42,716 nucleotides of DNA, from positions 1-42,716 of the forward strand of contig NZ_BBPO01000058.1 of the NCBI RefSeq assembly GCF_000787815.1. The letters are read 5' to 3'. Of the stretch, positions 30,395-38,698 are shown in pieces. How positions within the stretch are numbered: the first letter of the stretch is position 1; the number at the start of each line of letters is the position of its first letter. The DNA is from Streptacidiphilus neutrinimicus. Lineage in GTDB: Bacteria; Actinomycetota; Actinomycetes; Streptomycetales; Streptomycetaceae. The notes below the pieces were generated by a model. The model was given only the letters and a program-made list of their open reading frames with translations. It was not told the DNA's origin and searched no databases. Position numbers and translations under genes: made by a program.

Positions 30395-31415
30395 TCAGCA
30401 GCCTGACAAGCCGAACGGCGTCCCCGACGACGCGAACACCGAACTGTCCAGCGCCTTCCCGCAGACGCCCACCCTGGGCGCCATGGAGGTGGAGGGCATG
30501 CTCGAGAAGGAAGACCTCACCCACGCGCCGGAGGTGTCCACCGAGGCGGTGGGCGTCGCCGACCGCGAGGTGCCGCGCAGCCTGTGGCAGGACGCCTGGC
30601 GCGAGCTGCGGCGCAACCCGATCTTCATCATCTCGGGCATCCTGATCATCTTCCTGGTCATCGTCGCGATCTTCCCGGGCCTGTTCGACTCGACCAGCCC
30701 GCTCCAGTGCGACCTGTCGAAGTCCCAGCAGGGCCCGACCTCCGGTCACCCCTTCGGCTTCGACACCCAGGGTTGCGACGTCTACGCCCGCACCATCTAC
30801 GGCGCCCGGGCCTCCATCACGGTGGGTGTCTTCGCCACCCTCGGGACCGCGCTGCTCGGCACGCTGCTGGGCGGCCTGGCCGGCTTCTTCGGCGGCTGGC
30901 TGGACGCGGTCGTCTCCCGCATCGCGGACATCTTCTTCGGCATCCCGATCCTGCTCGGCGGCCTGGTCTTCCTCTCCGTCATCCCGAGCCGGTCGATCTG
31001 GATCGTCGTCGCGTTCATCGTGGTGCTGGGCTGGCCGCAGCTCGCGCGCATCGCCCGCGGCGCGGTGATCACCGCCCGCCAGCAGGACTACGTCACGGCG
31101 GCACGGGCGCTCGGGGCCGGCAACTCGCGGCTGATGCTGCGCCACATCCTGCCGAACTCGCTCGCTCCGATCATCGTCGTGGCGACGATCGCGCTGGGCA
31201 CCTACATCTCGCTGGAGGCGACGCTCTCCTACCTGGGTGTGGGGCTGAAGCCGCCGACCGTCTCCTGGGGCATCGACATCTCGGCCGCCGCGGACACCTT
31301 CCGCAACGCGCCGCACATGCTGCTCTTCCCGGCCGGCGCGCTCTGCATCACCATCCTTGCGTTCATCATGCTCGGCGACGCGGTGCGCGACGCCCTCGAC
31401 CCCAAGCTGCGCTGA
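30387..31415 (+). CDS. dppC: Peptide ABC transporter permease (DppC type)
   Basis: The 342-residue protein has a long cytoplasmic N-terminus (about 70 residues, acidic, NTELSSAFPQTPTLGAMEVE). Then follow the DppC core DAWRELRRNPIFIISGILII, GFDTQGCDVYARTIYGARAS, the helices, and the EAA loop ITARQQDYVTAARALGAGNS RLMLRHILPNSL split over two strings. It ends LGDAVRDALDPKLR. It forms the channel with DppB. The start ATG lies inside dppB, so translation is coupled. Confidence 0.93.
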   Translation: MPDQQPDKPNGVPDDANTELSSAFPQTPTLGAMEVEGMLEKEDLTHAPEVSTEAVGVADREVPRSLWQDAWRELRRNPIFIISGILIIFLVIVAIFPGLFDSTSPLQCDLSKSQQGPTSGHPFGFDTQGCDVYARTIYGARASITVGVFATLGTALLGTLLGGLAGFFGGWLDAVVSRIADIFFGIPILLGGLVFLSVIPSRSIWIVVAFIVVLGWPQLARIARGAVITARQQDYVTAARALGAGNSRLMLRHILPNSLAPIIVVATIALGTYISLEATLSYLGVGLKPPTVSWGIDISAAADTFRNAPHMLLFPAGALCITILAFIMLGDAVRDALDPKLR

Positions 31416-31427
31416 GGAGGCGGAACT

Positions 31428-32492
31428 GTGGGTATTCATGCAACCGAAGTCACCGCCGACGCCGGACGCGGCCGCACCGCGGACAGCGAGGACGCCCCGC
31501 TGCTGCAGGTGAAGAACCTCCAGGTCGAGTTCCGCACCCGCGACGGTGTGGCCAAGGCCGTCAACGGCGTGAACTACAGCGTTCGCGCCGGCGAGACCCT
31601 GGCCATCCTCGGTGAGTCGGGCTCGGGCAAGTCGGTCTCCTCCCAGGCCGTCATGGGCATCCTGGACAGCCCGCCCGGCTTCGTCACCGGCGGCGAGATC
31701 GTCTTCAAGGGCGAGGATCTGCTGAAGCTCTCCAGCGAGAAGCGCCGCAAGATCCGTGGCACCCAGATGGCCATGATCTTCCAGGACGCGCTCTCCTCGC
31801 TGAACCCGGTGCACACCGTCGGGACGCAGCTGGGCGAGATGTTCCGGGTGCACCGCGGCACCTCCAAGTCCGAGGCCAAGAAGAAGGCCGTCGAGCTGAT
31901 GGAGCGCGTCGGCATCCCGGCCGCCAAGGAGCGGGTCAACCAGTACCCGCACCAGTTCTCCGGCGGTATGCGCCAGCGCATCATGATCGCCATGGCGCTG
32001 GCCCTGGAGCCGGACCTGATCATCGCCGACGAGCCCACCACCGCCCTGGACGTGACCGTCCAGGCCCAGGTGATGGAGCTGCTGGCGGACCTTCAGGCCG
32101 AGTACAACATGGGCCTGATCCTGATCACCCACGACCTCGGCGTCGTCGCCGACGTCGCGGACAAGATCGCGGTCATGTACGCCGGCCGGATCGTCGAGAC
32201 GGCCCCCGTGCACGAGCTCTACAAGCGCCCGGCGCACCCGTACACCCGTGGCCTGCTGGACTCGATCCCGCGCCTGGACCAGAAGGGCCAGGAGCTCTAC
32301 GCGATCAAGGGTCTGCCGCCCAACCTGCTGCGCATCCCCTCCGGCTGTGCGTTCAACCCGCGCTGCCCGATGGCCCAGGAGATCTGCCGTACGGAGATCC
32401 CACCGCTGCACGCGGTGACCGAGGCCGACGGCGCCCCGATCCAGGGCCGCGGCAGCGCCTGCCACTTCTGGAAGGAGACCATCCATGGCTGA
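31428..32492 (+). CDS. dppD: Peptide ABC transporter ATPase (DppD type)
   Basis: The 354-residue ATPase has Walker A GESGSGKS (62-69), Q-loop IFQDALSSL, signature FSGGMRQR, Walker [13 protein letters not shown] and H-loop THD. The C-terminal oligo_HPY domain has the cysteine set GCAFNPRCPMAQEIC...C, which in some Dpp ATPases holds an iron-sulfur cluster. It drives import together with the next ATPase. The GTG start has GAGGAGG upstream. The N-terminal 25 residues are a variable acidic leader. Its end overlaps the next gene by 8 bases. Confidence 0.94.
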   Translation: MGIHATEVTADAGRGRTADSEDAPLLQVKNLQVEFRTRDGVAKAVNGVNYSVRAGETLAILGESGSGKSVSSQAVMGILDSPPGFVTGGEIVFKGEDLLKLSSEKRRKIRGTQMAMIFQDALSSLNPVHTVGTQLGEMFRVHRGTSKSEAKKKAVELMERVGIPAAKERVNQYPHQFSGGMRQRIMIAMALALEPDLIIADEPTTALDVTVQAQVMELLADLQAEYNMGLILITHDLGVVADVADKIAVMYAGRIVETAPVHELYKRPAHPYTRGLLDSIPRLDQKGQELYAIKGLPPNLLRIPSGCAFNPRCPMAQEICRTEIPPLHAVTEADGAPIQGRGSACHFWKETIHG

Positions 32493-33591
32493 GGCGCAGG
32501 AGGCGGCCGAGGTCGCAGCCATCGAGGCCGTGATGGAGCAGAAGGTCGAGCGCGGCGAGCCGATTCTGCAGGTGCGCAACCTGGAGAAGCACTTCCCGCT
32601 GACCCAGGGCATCCTGATCAAGAAGCAGATCGGCGCGGTCAAGGCCGTCGACGGCGTCTCCTTCGACCTGCACCAGGGCGAGACGCTCGGCATCGTCGGC
32701 GAGTCCGGCTGCGGCAAGTCGACGCTGGCCAAGGTGCTGATGAACCTCGAGACGGCCACGGCCGGCGAGGTGCTGTACAAGGGTGAGGACATCTCCAAGG
32801 TCTCCGGCCGGGCGCTCAAGGCGATCCGCCGGAACATCCAGATGGTCTTCCAGGACCCGTACACCTCGCTGAACCCGCGCATGACGGTCGGCGACATCAT
32901 CGGCGAGCCCTTCGAGATCCACCCCGAGGTGGCTCCCAAGGGCGACCGCCGCAGGGAGGTCCAGGACCTGCTCGACGTGGTCGGGCTGAACCCGGAGTAC
33001 ATCAACCGGTACCCGCACCAGTTCTCCGGCGGCCAGCGCCAGCGCATCGGCATCGCACGCGGCCTGGCGCTCAAGCCCGAGATCATCATCTGCGACGAGC
33101 CGGTCTCGGCGCTGGACGTCTCCGTGCAGGCGCAGGTCATCAATCTGCTGGAGAAGCTGCAGGACGAGTTCAACCTCTCCTACATGTTCATCGCCCACGA
33201 CCTGTCGATCGTGCGTCACATCTCCGACCGCGTCGGCGTGATGTACCTCGGCAAGATGGTCGAGATCGGCTCGGACGAGGAGATCTACGAGCACCCGACC
33301 CACCCCTACACCCAGGCGCTGCTCTCCGCGGTGCCGGTGCCGGACCCGGAGGGTCGCGAGGGCCGCGAGCGGATCATCCTCGGCGGGGACATCCCCTCGC
33401 CGGCCAACCCGCCGTCGGGCTGCCGCTTCCGCACCCGCTGCTTCAAGGCGCAGGAGAAGTGCGCGGTCGAGGAGCCGCTGCTGGCGATCCCGCAGGTCTT
33501 CCGCGGCCAGGACACCCCGGCCGCGCACGAGTCCGCCTGCCACTTCGCCGAGGACGTCGACATCGTCGGCGCCACCAACGGCGAGGCCTGA
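32485..33591 (+). CDS. dppF: Peptide ABC transporter ATPase (DppF type)
   Basis: The 368-residue ATPase has Walker A GESGCGKS (72-79), Q-loop VFQDPYTSLNPRM, signature FSGGQRQR, Walker [15 protein letters not shown] and the H-loop AHDLSIVRH. It ends with the oligo_HPY region, [15 protein letters not shown]...ACHF. With DppD it forms the heterodimeric ATPase of this importer. An N-terminal extension of about 25 residues is Ala/Glu-rich. It is last in the operon and followed by a strong hairpin. Confidence 0.94.
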   Translation: MAEAQEAAEVAAIEAVMEQKVERGEPILQVRNLEKHFPLTQGILIKKQIGAVKAVDGVSFDLHQGETLGIVGESGCGKSTLAKVLMNLETATAGEVLYKGEDISKVSGRALKAIRRNIQMVFQDPYTSLNPRMTVGDIIGEPFEIHPEVAPKGDRRREVQDLLDVVGLNPEYINRYPHQFSGGQRQRIGIARGLALKPEIIICDEPVSALDVSVQAQVINLLEKLQDEFNLSYMFIAHDLSIVRHISDRVGVMYLGKMVEIGSDEEIYEHPTHPYTQALLSAVPVPDPEGREGRERIILGGDIPSPANPPSGCRFRTRCFKAQEKCAVEEPLLAIPQVFRGQDTPAAHESACHFAEDVDIVGATNGEA

Positions 33592-33606
33592 GCACCAGCG
33601 ACCTTC

Positions 33607-33667
33607 AGGGGCGCGGGGCTCCACCGATGTGCGGCTCCGCCGCATGTCAGTGGAGCCCCGCGCCTCT
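33607..33667. terminator. Terminator hairpin after the plus ABC operon
   Basis: AGGGGCGCGGGGCTCCAC (33607-33624) pairs with GTGGAGCCCCGCGCCTCT (33650-33667), one mismatch in 18. An inner stem, ATGTGCGG / CCGCATGT in part, lies between. It sits between dppF and the convergent methyltransferase gene and can serve both. It resembles REP-like hairpins of streptomycetes. Confidence 0.8.
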
Positions 33668-33694
33668 GTGGTGTTGCCCGGTGCCCTTGGAGGT

Positions 33695-34390
33695 TCATCC
33701 CCTCCGGACGGAGAACAGCACGAAGCCGTAGCTCAGACCCGTGGCCTCCGGGTGCTGCTCCAGCCAGGCGTCCGCGGTGCCGTCGGGGAACTCCATCCGC
33801 AGGACCGCCTCGAGGTCGGCGCGGGAGTCGAAGGCCCAGCTGCTCAGCACCTCGGTGCGCTCCGCGCCGCGCTCGGACCACCACGCGTCGGTGCGGTCAC
33901 CGCCGCCCATCGCGGCGGAGCCGGCGCACGCGCGCAGGAGGGCGGCGAACTCGCCGTTCCGCCAGTCGTTGTCGATCACGACCAGGGTGCCGCCGGGCCG
34001 CAGCACACGCAGCACCTCGCGCAGACCCCGTTCACAACGCGGCGGCCAGAAGTACGCGAAGCGCGCGTGAACCACGTCGACGGACGCGTCCGGCAACGGG
34101 ACGTGCTCCGCCGAGCCGTGCAGGACCCGCGCCGACGCGCTCCGCGCCGCGGCGCGGGGGACGAGCGTCGGATCCGGTTCGACGCCGATCACCTCGGCGG
34201 CGTCAGCGTAGGAGCCGAGCCAGTAACCGCTGCCGCAGCCGAGGTCGACGAGGGTGCGGCCCTGCCATGGGGCGATCTTCGCCAGGGCGTCGAGCACCAG
34301 GCCGCCGGGGTCGACCGCGCGGTTCTCGGTCTCGTACAGCTCGGGGTTGCCGCCCTGGTTCGGGGCGGGGGAGAAGTCGGACAGCTGCAC
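33695..34390 (-). CDS. Class I SAM-dependent methyltransferase
   Basis: The 231-residue cytoplasmic protein has SAM motif I, VDLGCGSGYW (48-57), an acidic motif II, IGVEPDPTL (Glu71), motif III, LPDASVDVVHARFAYFWPPR, and post-motif REVLRVLRPGGTLVVIDND. This is the UbiE/Methyltransf_11 class; the acceptor cannot be predicted. The GTG start begins VQLSDFSPAPNQGGNPELYE. It is flanked by convergent ends of the two ABC importers and has its own short upstream region (34391-34477) that also contains the terminator of the fused ATPase gene, so it may be partly read through from there. Confidence 0.87.
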   Translation of the reverse strand: MQLSDFSPAPNQGGNPELYETENRAVDPGGLVLDALAKIAPWQGRTLVDLGCGSGYWLGSYADAAEVIGVEPDPTLVPRAAARSASARVLHGSAEHVPLPDASVDVVHARFAYFWPPRCERGLREVLRVLRPGGTLVVIDNDWRNGEFAALLRACAGSAAMGGGDRTDAWWSERGAERTEVLSSWAFDSRADLEAVLRMEFPDGTADAWLEQHPEATGLSYGFVLFSVRRG

Positions 34391-34414
34391 GACGAACCTT
34401 TACTGAGACGACGG

Positions 34415-34452
34415 AAGGGCCCGCCCGATCATGGCGATCGGGCGGGCCCTTT
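34415..34452 (-). terminator. Terminator after the fused ATPase gene
   Basis: AAGGGCCCGCCCGATC / GATCGGGCGGGCCCTT is a perfect 16-bp stem with a 5-base loop, placed 26 bases after the end of the minus-strand gene at 34478. It lies in the promoter-proximal region of the methyltransferase gene on the same strand. Confidence 0.85.
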
Positions 34453-34477
34453 GGCTACCGGTTTCCGCTACGGGGCG

Positions 34478-36532
34478 TCAGACCGCCTCGCCCGCCGGGG
34501 TGGCGACGGTGACCGGGGTGTCCGAGACGGGCGTCTGCAGCGGGAAGTGGCAGGCCGCCACGTGGCCGTCGCCGAACAGGCGCATGGCCGGCTCCTCCTC
34601 CGCGCAGCGCTCCTGCGCCAGCGGGCAGCGGGTGCGGAAGCGGCAACCGGACGGCGGGGCGACCGGGCTGGGCAGCTCGCCCTTGATGCCGCCGCCGCGC
34701 TTCTCGCGCTCCAGCTCGGGCTCGGGGACCGGGATGGCCTCCAGCAGACCCGCCGTGTAGGGGTGGGCCGCACGCTGGTAGATGTCCTCGCCGGAACCGA
34801 CCTCGACCATCTTGCCCAGGTACATCACGCCGATCCGGTCGGCGAGGTACTTGACCACCGCCAGGTCGTGCGAGATGACCACGTAGGACAGGTCGTGCGA
34901 GGCCTGCAGACGCTTCATCAGGTTGAGCACCTGCGCGCGGATCGACACGTCCAGCGCCGAGACCGGCTCGTCCGCGACGATGACCTTCGGGTGCAGGGTC
35001 AGCGCGCGGGCCAGGCCGATGCGCTGACGCTGACCGCCGGAGAACTCGTGCGGGAAGCGCTCCAGCGCCGACTTGGGCAGTCCGACCTCGCCGAGCAGGT
35101 CGGTGACCAGGGACAGCTGCTCCTGCGCGGTGCCGATGCCCTGGATCTGCAGCGGCTCGCGCAGGATCGAGCCCACGCGCATGCGGGGGTCGAGCGAGGC
35201 GTGCGGGTCCTGGAACATCATCTGCAGGTCGCGGCGGTGGCGGCGCAGCGCCTTGCCGCGCAGCGAGCCCACCTGGGCGCCGTCCAGGGTGACCTGGCCG
35301 GCGTTGGGCTTCTCCAGGCCGACGATCATGCGGCCCAGCGTGGTCTTGCCACAGCCCGACTCGCCGACGAGGCCGAAGGTCTCGCCGTAGCCGAGGGAGA
35401 GGGAGACGCCGGACACCGCGTGCACCACGGCCTTGTTGCGGCCGAACAGGTTGCCGCCGACCGGGAACTCCTTGACCAGGTCGGTGACCTCGAGCAGGGG
35501 CCGCTTCTCCTTGGCGGCCGGAGCCGACCGGTCGGCCACCGTGGTCGAGGAGGTGAGGTCCAGCGGGCCGTCGACCGGGTGGAAGCACGCGAAGGTGTGC
35601 TCCTTCGGGCCCTTGAGCCCCGGGTCCTCGGTCCGGCAGTCGTCCTGGGCGTAGCTGCACCGGGCCGCGAAGCGGCAGCCGGTGGGCGGGTTGGAGAGGT
35701 CCGGCGGCAGGCCCGGGACGGTGAACAGCTTCTGCGTGTTGTCCTGCGCCAGGCGCGGGATCGACGCGAGCAGCCCCTGGGTGTAGGGGTGGCGCATGTC
35801 GCTGAAGAGCTCGTCGGTCTTGGTGGACTCGACGATGCGTCCGGCGTACATGACGTTGATCCGGTCCGCGTGCCCGGCCACCACGCCCATGTCGTGGGTG
35901 ACCAGGATCATCGCCATGCCCAGACGATCCTTCAGGTCGTTGAGCAGGGTGAGGATCTGGGCCTGGATGGTGACGTCGAGCGCGGTGGTCGGCTCGTCGG
36001 CGATGAGCACCTTGGGCTCGCAGGCGAGCGCCATGGCGATCATGACGCGCTGGCGCAGACCGCCCGACAGCTGGTGCGGGTAGTCGCCGAGACGCTCCTT
36101 GGGCTTCGGCAGACCCACCAGACCGAGCACCTCGGCGGCCCGGTCGAGGGCCTCCGCCTTGCTCGCGCCGCGGTGCAGCATGACCGGCTCGGACACCTGG
36201 TAGCCGATCGTCTTGGTCGGGTCCAGGGAGCTCATCGGGTCCTGGAAGACCATCGCGATCTCGTTGCCGCGGATCTTGCGCATCTCCGACTCGGGCAGGT
36301 CGACGAGCTCGCGACCGCTCAGCTTGACGGAGGAGCCGCCGACGAGCTGTCCGCCCGGGGGCAGCAGGCGCATCAGCGAGAGGCCGGTCATCGACTTGCC
36401 GCAGCCGGACTCGCCCACCAGGCCGAGGGTCTCCCCGGCCTCCAGGTGGAAGGAGACGCCGTCGACGGCCTGGACGCTGCCGCTGCTGATCGCGATGTGG
36501 GTGGAGAGGTTGTTGACCTCAAGAAGAGCCAT
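34478..36532 (-). CDS. Fused DppD-DppF peptide ABC transporter ATPase
   Basis: The 684-residue protein holds both ATPase subunits in one chain. The first half has Walker A GESGCGKS (40-47), LSGGLRQR (155-162), Walker B VLIADE (175-180) and an oligo_HPY cysteine set (Cys286, Cys292, Cys299, Cys316). A linker of about 25 residues ([18 protein letters not shown]) follows. The second half has Walker A GESGCGKT (390-397), Q-loop [22 protein letters not shown] and [14 protein letters not shown], then a second oligo_HPY region, [15 protein letters not shown]...ACHF. Both sites look complete. The ATG has GAGGA about 8 bases upstream. It is last in the minus operon. In the plus operon the same functions are separate genes. 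Confidence 0.95.
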   Translation of the reverse strand: MALLEVNNLSTHIAISSGSVQAVDGVSFHLEAGETLGLVGESGCGKSMTGLSLMRLLPPGGQLVGGSSVKLSGRELVDLPESEMRKIRGNEIAMVFQDPMSSLDPTKTIGYQVSEPVMLHRGASKAEALDRAAEVLGLVGLPKPKERLGDYPHQLSGGLRQRVMIAMALACEPKVLIADEPTTALDVTIQAQILTLLNDLKDRLGMAMILVTHDMGVVAGHADRINVMYAGRIVESTKTDELFSDMRHPYTQGLLASIPRLAQDNTQKLFTVPGLPPDLSNPPTGCRFAARCSYAQDDCRTEDPGLKGPKEHTFACFHPVDGPLDLTSSTTVADRSAPAAKEKRPLLEVTDLVKEFPVGGNLFGRNKAVVHAVSGVSLSLGYGETFGLVGESGCGKTTLGRMIVGLEKPNAGQVTLDGAQVGSLRGKALRRHRRDLQMMFQDPHASLDPRMRVGSILREPLQIQGIGTAQEQLSLVTDLLGEVGLPKSALERFPHEFSGGQRQRIGLARALTLHPKVIVADEPVSALDVSIRAQVLNLMKRLQASHDLSYVVISHDLAVVKYLADRIGVMYLGKMVEVGSGEDIYQRAAHPYTAGLLEAIPVPEPELEREKRGGGIKGELPSPVAPPSGCRFRTRCPLAQERCAEEEPAMRLFGDGHVAACHFPLQTPVSDTPVTVATPAGEAV

Positions 36533-36573
36533 GGTTGTTCCTCGATTCCGTCTCTGTCTCTGTGCGGGCGTCG

Positions 36574-37569
36574 TCAGCGCTTGCGCAGTCGGACGTCGAC
36601 GGCGTCGCGGAGGCCGTCACCGATGAAGTTGAAGGCCATGACGACCAGCACCAGGGAGACGCCGACCGGGAAGACCTCCCACCAGTAGCCGTTGGACAGG
36701 TTGCTCTGGGCGTCGCCGAGCTGCGAGCCCCAGTCGGTGTTCGGGTATCGGACACCGAAGTTGAGGTACCCGAGGGCGGCCAGGGCGAGGATCGCGTCGG
36801 CGATCTGGAAGGTGATGTTGACGATCACCGTGCCCATGGCGTTCGGAATCAGGTGCCGGAAGATCAGGCGGGTGTTGGTGCCGCCCATGACCCGCGCGGC
36901 CGAGACGAAGTCGCGGACCTTGAGCGAGAGGACCTCGCCGCGGATGAGTCGGGCCGGGACCAGCCAGGAGAAAACGCCCAGGATGATGATCAGGCCCCAG
37001 GTGTTCGCCCCGTAGCGCTGCGAGATGATCAGCACGACCAGCAGGAACGGCAGCGAGAGCAGGATGTCGACGATGCGCATCAGCGTCGCGTCGATCAGGC
37101 CGCCGAGCAGACCGGCGACGGCGCCCCACAGGGTACCGATGACGGTGGCGATGACGGCGGCGGCGAAACCGATCCAGAGGGAGGTCTGACCGCCGATCAT
37201 GATGCGGCCGATGATGTCGAAGCCGTTGCTGTCGGTGCCCAGCGGGTGGCCCGCGCCGGGTGCGCCGTCCGTGTTGAGCAGGTCCGTCGTGTTCTGGTTC
37301 GAGTGGTAGAAGACCGGGCCCAGCCAGCAGAACAGCACGAAGAAGACCAGGATCGCCACACCGGCTACGGCCATCTTGTTCTTCAGGAACTCGCGGAGCG
37401 TCAGCTTCCAGGCGGAGGTGGTGCTCTGGAGCTCGCCGGCGTCGGAGACCGCCGGAACGGCCGGCTCGGGACCGGCCGGGGACTCGATGGTGACGCTCAC
37501 GTCTTCGACTCCTCGGGCTGTCTCGGTCTCGGTCTCGGTGGAGACCGCGGGAGTGTTCGTCTCGGACAT
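36574..37569 (-). CDS. dppC: Peptide ABC transporter permease (DppC type, minus operon)
   Basis: The 331-residue permease has a low-complexity N-terminus ([17 protein letters not shown]) of about 50 cytoplasmic residues. The DppC core follows: [40 protein letters not shown], and an EAA-type loop, [27 protein letters not shown] in two strings. It ends [17 protein letters not shown]. It starts 4 bases after the dppB stop, so the two are coupled. It forms the channel with DppB; the ATPase gene follows after 41 bases. Confidence 0.93.
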   Translation of the reverse strand: MSETNTPAVSTETETETARGVEDVSVTIESPAGPEPAVPAVSDAGELQSTTSAWKLTLREFLKNKMAVAGVAILVFFVLFCWLGPVFYHSNQNTTDLLNTDGAPGAGHPLGTDSNGFDIIGRIMIGGQTSLWIGFAAAVIATVIGTLWGAVAGLLGGLIDATLMRIVDILLSLPFLLVVLIISQRYGANTWGLIIILGVFSWLVPARLIRGEVLSLKVRDFVSAARVMGGTNTRLIFRHLIPNAMGTVIVNITFQIADAILALAALGYLNFGVRYPNTDWGSQLGDAQSNLSNGYWWEVFPVGVSLVLVVMAFNFIGDGLRDAVDVRLRKR

Positions 37570-37573
37570 GGCG

Positions 37574-38521
37574 CTACACCAGCTTGATGCGGGGGTCGGA
37601 CAGGGTCAGGCAGATGTCGGCGATGAGGTTGCCGACGACCGTCAGGACGGCCGTGATCAGGGTGTAGGCCATCAGGACGTTGTAGTCGTAACCCTGGAGG
37701 GAGTTGACGAAGAGCAGACCGAGGCCGTTGATGTTGAACGTGTACTCGACCAGCAGGTTGCCCGCGATCAGCAGCGGCAGCGACAGGCCGATCAGTGTGA
37801 TCATCGGCAGCGACGCGTTGCGCACCAGGTGGCGCGAGTAGACCAGGCGCTCCGAGAGGCCCTTGGCCCGGGCCACCTTGATGTAGTCCTGCGCGAGCAC
37901 GTCGAGCGCCGCCGAGCGCTGGTATCGCGAATATGAGGCGACAGCCGTGAGCGTCAGTGCCACAATTGGCATGATCAGGTCGGGCCACCCGGCCAGTGCC
38001 CCGGAGAGGGTCTGGTCCTGCGGGACGTTCGGGTTGACCCACTTGAGGCTGAGCGCGAAGACCTGGACCAGCACCAGCGCGACCAGGAAGGTCGGCATGG
38101 AGTAGAAGATCATGGCGAGCGAGGTGGCGGTGATGTCGCCGAAGCTGTTGCGCTTGACGCCCTGGTAGATGCCGAGGGGCAGGGCGACCAGGATGGACAG
38201 CACCAGTGAGGCGATCGTCAGGAGGCCGCTCAGCGGCGCCTTCTCGGTGAGCAGTGCGCTGACCGACTGGTTCAGGTGGTACGAGTAGCCGAGGTTGCCC
38301 TGGAAGAGGTGGCCCAGATACGTGGCGAACTGGTCCCACCACGGCTTGTCGAAGCCGTTGGCATGGTTCCAGGCCTTGATGGCCGCCGGCTGCGCCTTGG
38401 GTCCGAGGACCGTGATCGCGGGTGACGGCGCGATGATGTGCAACATCAGGAACGTCACCAGGATGATGCCGAAGACCACGAGGATCGCTGTGGTCAGGCG
38501 TCGGATGAGATAACCCGCCAT
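37574..38521 (-). CDS. dppB: Peptide ABC transporter permease (DppB type, minus operon)
   Basis: The 315-residue permease starts MAGYLIRRLTTAILVVFGII and includes FQGNLGYSYHLNQSVSALL, the EAA loop DYIKVARAKGLSERLVYSRH, then LVRNASLPMITLIG, ending ADICLTLSDPRIKLV. The upstream frame is open, but the ATG at 38521 has a strong GAAGGAGGAG site and begins at the first helix. It is the first permease of the minus operon, 177 bases after the binding-protein gene. Confidence 0.93.
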   Translation of the reverse strand: MAGYLIRRLTTAILVVFGIILVTFLMLHIIAPSPAITVLGPKAQPAAIKAWNHANGFDKPWWDQFATYLGHLFQGNLGYSYHLNQSVSALLTEKAPLSGLLTIASLVLSILVALPLGIYQGVKRNSFGDITATSLAMIFYSMPTFLVALVLVQVFALSLKWVNPNVPQDQTLSGALAGWPDLIMPIVALTLTAVASYSRYQRSAALDVLAQDYIKVARAKGLSERLVYSRHLVRNASLPMITLIGLSLPLLIAGNLLVEYTFNINGLGLLFVNSLQGYDYNVLMAYTLITAVLTVVGNLIADICLTLSDPRIKLV

Positions 38522-38599
38522 GTCCGGGATCTCCTCCTTCGTAATGGTTCGGGGGGGAGGAAGACAGCCCTCCTTGGAGCTGCCTGGTGATGCCAGGCG

Positions 38600-38633
38600 G
38601 CCCACCCGGAGTCGACACTTGGTCCGGGTGGGC
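38600..38633 (-). terminator. Intercistronic hairpin between SBP and dppB (minus operon)
   Basis: GCCCACCCGGA / TCCGGGTGGGC, perfect 11 bp with a 12-base loop, 65 bases after the binding-protein stop. Flanking GCCTGG / CCAGGC-like bases add weak structure. It is a likely partial terminator or 3'-end stabiliser of the binding-protein mRNA, matching the hairpin at 29413-29445 in the other operon. Confidence 0.75.
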
Positions 38634-38698
38634 TGCGAGGCATCGGCCGGGGCGACGGCTGACCGTTGATCAGACGCCGCCCCGTATGCGATCCCGGC

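Noticed and set aside
33629-36688. A plus-strand open frame of 1019 codons
   Set aside because: It is the complement of the methyltransferase and fused ATPase genes; no family features were found in its translation.
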